DNA of 64,000 nucleotides from CAYNEO01 sp964396245 (GTDB lineage: Bacteria > Zixibacteria > MSB-5A5 > GN15 > FEB-12), in contig CAYNEO010000002.1 in assembly GCA_964396245.1 (NCBI GenBank), forward strand, positions 1 to 64,000. Direction: 5' to 3'. The position numbers were made by a program, and so were the translations under genes. Positions 60,407 to 64,000 of the stretch are shown here, piece after piece (positions within the stretch are counted from its first letter, which is position 1; each line of letters begins with the position of its first letter). The notes under the pieces were generated by a model. That model saw only the letters and a list, made by a program, of their open reading frames with translations, made no database searches and was not told where the DNA came from.

Positions 60407-61180
60407 TTACGGTGAGCTCTCTTCGTCGTCCCGGGAGAGATCAATCATACTCGTGCCGTCGGTATACTCCACGGAGCGAACCGACTTCATTTTCAGAAGC
60501 CGCTGGGTTACATCGCGAATCTTCATCGCGGCCTCTTCGATTGTTTGCAGCTTCCCCCTGAGTTCTTCGTCCATATCCGATCGTTTTAACAGCAGCAGCT
60601 GTACATTGCCGAGGATGGCGGTCAACGGGTTGTTAATCTCGTGATTGACAGTCACCGCTGTTTCGACAATTGCGCCGAGCCGCTCCTTGTCGAGAACATC
60701 GCGAGATACGGCCTGGTCTTTGCCGGCGTTCTCGGCAACAATATTCAGGGCTACAGCCGCACTCAGAGCTTCGAGGAAGATGTCCTCCGATACGATAGTC
60801 CGCTCACCCTCCTGTATACCGATAACGGCCCCGAAGACCCTGTCGTGATATCGGAGAGGCAATGTAAAGGAGTGCAGCGGCGGGGTGCCTTCAAACGACA
60901 TGTAAGCCGACAGCAGGCGGCGTTCTTTGCGCAGTCCGGTGAACAGGTCTTCTTCGAGTGACGCCAGTCGGCCGCGGCTGGTATCGGAGTCAGCGTGCGT
61001 TACCGCGAGGTTGACCTGGCCGTCTTCATCCCAGAGATACAGAGAGGCCGCACTCAGGCCGACCAGGTCGGCAGCCTGCCGGAGGGCCATTTCGCATATG
61101 GTCTGGAGTTGGTCTCCCCGCGCACCGGCGACAGCCAGACGTCGAAGAACCTCGTATTTGCTCGGCTGATTCTCTTCCAT
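60407..61180 (-). CDS. GAF plus histidine phosphotransfer-box protein lacking the ATPase domain
   Basis: A 257-residue soluble protein. GAF domain ~15-150, then a HisKA dimerisation helix with His180 in VTVNHEINNPLTAILGN, the second helix ending near 240, and an acidic tail. There is no N, G1 or G2 box and the gene ends in a normal stop, so the HATPase is absent rather than frameshifted (no remnant downstream). GAGGTCA precedes the ATG. It may need a kinase in trans. Confidence 0.82.
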   Translation of the reverse strand: MEENQPSKYEVLRRLAVAGARGDQLQTICEMALRQAADLVGLSAASLYLWDEDGQVNLAVTHADSDTSRGRLASLEEDLFTGLRKERRLLSAYMSFEGTPPLHSFTLPLRYHDRVFGAVIGIQEGERTIVSEDIFLEALSAAVALNIVAENAGKDQAVSRDVLDKERLGAIVETAVTVNHEINNPLTAILGNVQLLLLKRSDMDEELRGKLQTIEEAAMKIRDVTQRLLKMKSVRSVEYTDGTSMIDLSRDDEESSP

Positions 61181-61398
61181 TACAATTCTGTGACCTCAAT
61201 GAAGTTCTGAGCAAAGTTGATGCAGTAACGCAAAAAAAGTAAAACGCCGGAGGTTATTAACAGGTACAATGTTAACGTATAGTAATTGCAGTCACTTATC
61301 CAGTTCTTTTTTCTGTTCAGCGGTTGAACGGCAAAAAGGCGGGCAACAGGCCGGGTGCAAAGTGGTTCACAAAAGGTAACCTCAGGCACCATAAGTGG

Positions 61399-61434
61399 TT
61401 GACTTTTCGTTAACCGGCCGGTAATTTACCGGTT
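61399..61434 (+). promoter_or_regulatory. purF promoter with overlapping palindrome
   Basis: TTGACT (61399-61404), 17-base spacer, TAATTT (61422-61427). A perfect palindrome CCGGTAA-T-TTACCGG (61418-61432) covers the -10, a position suited to a repressor. Confidence 0.5.
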
Positions 61435-61466
61435 TTCACCAAGGGTCGACAGGAGGACAAACCGGT

Positions 61467-62870
61467 ATGCTTGAAAACGTTATCCATGATCAATGTGGAG
61501 TTTTCGGCATCTTTGGCAATTCCCGGGCGGCGGAACTGACCTATCTGGGACTCTATGCTCTTCAGCACCGGGGACAGGAATCGGCGGGAATTGTGACGTC
61601 CGATAAGGGGCAAATCCACATGCACAAAGGCATGGGGGAAGTGTCCGAAGTATTTGCCAAGAAAGAAACGCTGGCGAAGCTGACCGGGAATATCTCGGTG
61701 GGGCATACCCGCTACAGTACTACCGGGGCTTCGTCGCTCGTAAATATCCAGCCTTTTTTGATCACCAACAGAGACCGGGTGCTGGCAATCGCCCATAACG
61801 GCAACCTGACCAATGCGCTGGAGTTGAAGACGCGCCTGGATTCCAAGGGATCTATTTTCCAAACGACTTCAGATACCGAGATTATCCTGCACCTTGCGAC
61901 CGTGTCGAAGAAGAAGACGCGGTATGACCGGGTTTGCGAGGCATTATCAAAGGTTCGCGGGGCGTACTCGGCACTGTTTCTTACCGACTATTCATTGATA
62001 GCAGCGCGTGATCCCCAGGGATTTCGTCCGCTGGCGCTTGGAAAATATAACCGCTCATGGGTGATAGCTTCGGAAACGTGCGCTTTCGATATCATCGGGG
62101 CCAAATATATACGGGATATCGAACCCGGTGAGGTGCTGGAGATTACGAAGGACGAACTTCGCTCAACATTTCCACGCAAGAAACAGCGTCACGCGGCCTG
62201 CATTTTCGAGTATATCTATTTTGCCAGGCCGGATTCAAGGATATTTGGCGAGAATGTCGACAAGATCCGCCGCCGGCTTGGACGTCAACTGGCCCGGGAG
62301 CATCCGGTCGAGGCCGATATCGTGATCGGCATTCCGGACTCGGCCAATACAGCGACACTTGGTTATGCGGAGGAATCGGGCATCAGGTTCGAAATCGGTT
62401 TGATCAGAAACCACTATGTCGGCCGGACATTCATAGACCCGGAGCAGAAAATCCGAGATCTGGATGTCAAGGTGAAGTTCAACCCGGTCAGGGGCGTGCT
62501 GCAGGGCCGACGGGTCGTTGTGGTCGATGATTCAATTGTGCGCGGGACAACCTCGAAGAAACTGGTCAAGATGATTCGCGATGCAGGCGCCAGGGAAGTC
62601 CATTTCCGTGTTTCCTCTCCCCCGATAGTCTCCCCGTGCTTCTTCGGTATCGACATGCCGACCAAGGAAGAATTGATCGGCCATCGGATGTCGGTGAAAG
62701 AGATTGAGAAATACCTGGAAGTAGATTCGCTCAGGTACCTGTCGCTGAGAGGCATGCTTTCGATGCCGTCCCTGCCTGACACGGACTTCTGCTCCGGCTG
62801 CTTTTCCGGGAAGTACCCGATCAAGGTTCCGGAGGCAAACGGCAAGGAACGTCTCGGCATACCCATCTGA
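61467..62870 (+). CDS. purF: Amidophosphoribosyltransferase
   Basis: First enzyme of de novo purine synthesis: PRPP and glutamine to 5-phosphoribosylamine. A short propeptide (MLENVIHDQ) precedes the catalytic Cys10 of the Ntn glutaminase domain (CGVFGIFG), with LQHRGQESAGI, GHTRYSTTG and HNGNLTN. The phosphoribosyl domain has the PRPP loop VVVVDDSIVRGTTSKK. Cysteines in the C-terminal half (RHAACIFEYIYFARPDS, CFFGIDMP, DFCSGCFSG) match the Fe-S-containing B. subtilis type. GGAGG is 10 bases before the ATG. No other pur gene is adjacent. Confidence 0.96.
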   Translation: MLENVIHDQCGVFGIFGNSRAAELTYLGLYALQHRGQESAGIVTSDKGQIHMHKGMGEVSEVFAKKETLAKLTGNISVGHTRYSTTGASSLVNIQPFLITNRDRVLAIAHNGNLTNALELKTRLDSKGSIFQTTSDTEIILHLATVSKKKTRYDRVCEALSKVRGAYSALFLTDYSLIAARDPQGFRPLALGKYNRSWVIASETCAFDIIGAKYIRDIEPGEVLEITKDELRSTFPRKKQRHAACIFEYIYFARPDSRIFGENVDKIRRRLGRQLAREHPVEADIVIGIPDSANTATLGYAEESGIRFEIGLIRNHYVGRTFIDPEQKIRDLDVKVKFNPVRGVLQGRRVVVVDDSIVRGTTSKKLVKMIRDAGAREVHFRVSSPPIVSPCFFGIDMPTKEELIGHRMSVKEIEKYLEVDSLRYLSLRGMLSMPSLPDTDFCSGCFSGKYPIKVPEANGKERLGIPI

Positions 62871-62898
62871 CAGAAAGCATACGATCTACCGGAAATAC

Positions 62899-62928
62899 AA
62901 AAGGCCTCATTCGAGGCCTTTTCTTTTG
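62899..62928. terminator. Bidirectional terminator
   Basis: AAAAGGCCTC-ATTC-GAGGCCTTTT perfect 10-bp stem followed by CTTTTG, between convergent purF and nuoN; A/T tails on both sides serve both strands. Confidence 0.9.
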
Positions 62929-62944
62929 TCATGTTGCAGGCAGT

Positions 62945-64000
62945 CTACAGGAAAGCGAAAATGGCCGACTGCGAAAGGTGAAGCAGCTGTTGAGGGAACA
63001 AGCCGAGACCAAGCGTCCCGATCACCGTGATACAGAGCGCGACAAACATTGTGGGCGAGACCGGTACCGGCACAAAGGTTCCTTCGAGTTCATCGAAGTA
63101 GCTGACTTTAATAACCCTCAGATAGTAGTACACCGACAGGAATGAATTCAGCACGCCGATCACGGCCAGGATTATGTATCCGGACTTGACCGCGGCGGCG
63201 AAGATGTAAAATTTGCCGAAGAATCCCACTGTCGGCGGAAATCCTGAAAGCGCGAACATAAATAAAGCCAGCGACGCCGACAGGAACGGGTGTGCTTTTG
63301 AGAGGCCCGCCAGTTCAGTGAAGTCTGATCTCATGCCTGATCGTGTCTCCATAGCCGTGACTACCGCAAAAGCGCCGAGATTGAAAACCATGTAGGCTAC
63401 GAGGTAGAAGAAAGCCGCGGCAATCGCCTCTCCTCCACCGACAGTCAGGGCAACCAGAATGTAACCGGCGTGGGCAATCGATGAGTATGCCAGCATACGC
63501 TTGACATTATCCTGTCGTAGCGCCAGCACATTGCCGACGGTCATGGTAAGCACCGCAAGCACCCAGAATACGCCGGGGAGAATGCTGACCTCGGCAAAAC
63601 CATACATAAAAATGCGGAGTAAAACTGCAAATCCGGCCGCCTTTGGCCCGACGGAGAAGAATCCGGTAATGGGCGTGGGCGCACCCTGGTAAACATCGGG
63701 CACCCACGTATGGAACGGCACGATGGCGACCTTGAATCCAAACCCGATCAAGATGAGTGAGATACCGCCATACAGATACACCGGGTTGCTGGCCGCTATG
63801 TAGGAGAAGTCGGCTACGATACGCCGGAGATTGGTACTCTCAGAGGCGCCGTACACGAACGCAATACCCATCAGCAAAAATGCGGTGGCAAACGCGCCCA
63901 TGAAAAAGTACTTGATGCCGGCTTCGTTGGATTCCAGGTTACGCCGGTTCAAACCCGCCATGACATACAGGGGCACCGACATAATCTCCAGACCGAGGAA
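62945..64000 (-). CDS. nuoN: NADH-quinone oxidoreductase subunit N (5' end outside window)
   Basis: C-terminal ~350 residues of a Mrp-antiporter-type complex I subunit with about nine membrane helices. Landmarks are FKVAIVPFHTWVPDVYQGAPTP, KRMLAYSSIAHAGYIL (with the conserved Lys) and FMFALSGFPPTVGFFGKF. These place it with NuoN rather than NuoL or NuoM. The frame stays open to the window end. It is the last gene of what is probably a nuo operon running leftward. Confidence 0.93.
   Translation of the reverse strand, partial: FLGLEIMSVPLYVMAGLNRRNLESNEAGIKYFFMGAFATAFLLMGIAFVYGASESTNLRRIVADFSYIAASNPVYLYGGISLILIGFGFKVAIVPFHTWVPDVYQGAPTPITGFFSVGPKAAGFAVLLRIFMYGFAEVSILPGVFWVLAVLTMTVGNVLALRQDNVKRMLAYSSIAHAGYILVALTVGGGEAIAAAFFYLVAYMVFNLGAFAVVTAMETRSGMRSDFTELAGLSKAHPFLSASLALFMFALSGFPPTVGFFGKFYIFAAAVKSGYIILAVIGVLNSFLSVYYYLRVIKVSYFDELEGTFVPVPVSPTMFVALCITVIGTLGLGLFPQQLLHLSQSAIFAFL

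Overview
ORGANISM. The window is 64 kb of gene-dense bacterial DNA of fairly high GC, with short intergenic gaps and strong GGAGG-type ribosome binding sites. Abundant predicted lipoproteins and signal peptides, an Omp85-like barrel and a sulfatase-type phosphoglycerol transferase point to a diderm. The mix of 2-oxoacid:ferredoxin oxidoreductase, phosphoketolase and complex I genes, NtrB/NtrC-type and partner-switching signalling, and DUF6600, CBM9-like and GWG-repeat secreted proteins fits an uncultivated member of the FCB/Zixibacteria-like groups. That placement is inference. One run of exactly 100 N (14326-14425) shows this is a scaffolded draft assembly. I saw no tRNA, rRNA, CRISPR array, transposase or phage gene.

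LAYOUT. 1-18 kb: dispersed single genes. They include a CPBP protease (cut by the window edge), DUF488, DUF6600 lipoprotein, an ackA-xfp pair (bifid-shunt acetate/ATP branch), an LtaS-like transferase, DUF1003, GNAT, a radical SAM protein, DinB, a GPx broken by the gap, a zinc alcohol dehydrogenase and a beta-hydroxyacid dehydrogenase. 18-31 kb: mostly envelope and secreted proteins and peptidases (ankyrin, S9 peptidase, a four-repeat secreted protein, M24 peptidase coupled to a lipoprotein, beta-lactamase-fold hydrolase). This stretch also holds a DksA-zinc-finger/PP2C fusion and a probable citryl-CoA lyase. 31.4-38.4 kb: one tightly packed operon. It runs from a P-loop ATPase through four subunits of a VorB-type 2-oxoacid:ferredoxin oxidoreductase to a NuoE/NuoF/short NuoG-like/polyferredoxin module, and ends at a strong terminator. 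Its logic is oxidation of 2-oxoacids (or the reverse) wired through ferredoxin to NAD(H).

38.7-52.7 kb is a signalling island on the + strand. It has a STAS protein, an RsbW-like ATPase and a membrane SpoIIE phosphatase (a partner switch); NUDIX; an NtrB/NtrY-like kinase with a sigma-54 activator; an Omp85-like barrel behind a sigma-54-like promoter; a DUF4390-like protein; and a GAF-PAS histidine kinase directly followed by a Ser/Thr kinase with TPRs. 52.7-55.5 kb (- strand) is the most unusual locus. A PqqD-like/M50 protease/HlyD fusion is followed by a 42-codon ORF with a P-x-L-x4-G segment. After that comes a separately transcribed 25-codon ORF with a perfect Shine-Dalgarno sequence and its own terminator. 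I read this as a candidate peptide maturation/export (RiPP-like) system. 55.6-64 kb: CLC channel with CBS domains, FAD oxidoreductase, secreted helical protein, alpha/beta hydrolase lipoprotein, a GAF-histidine-box protein lacking an ATPase domain, purF, and the 3' part of nuoN.
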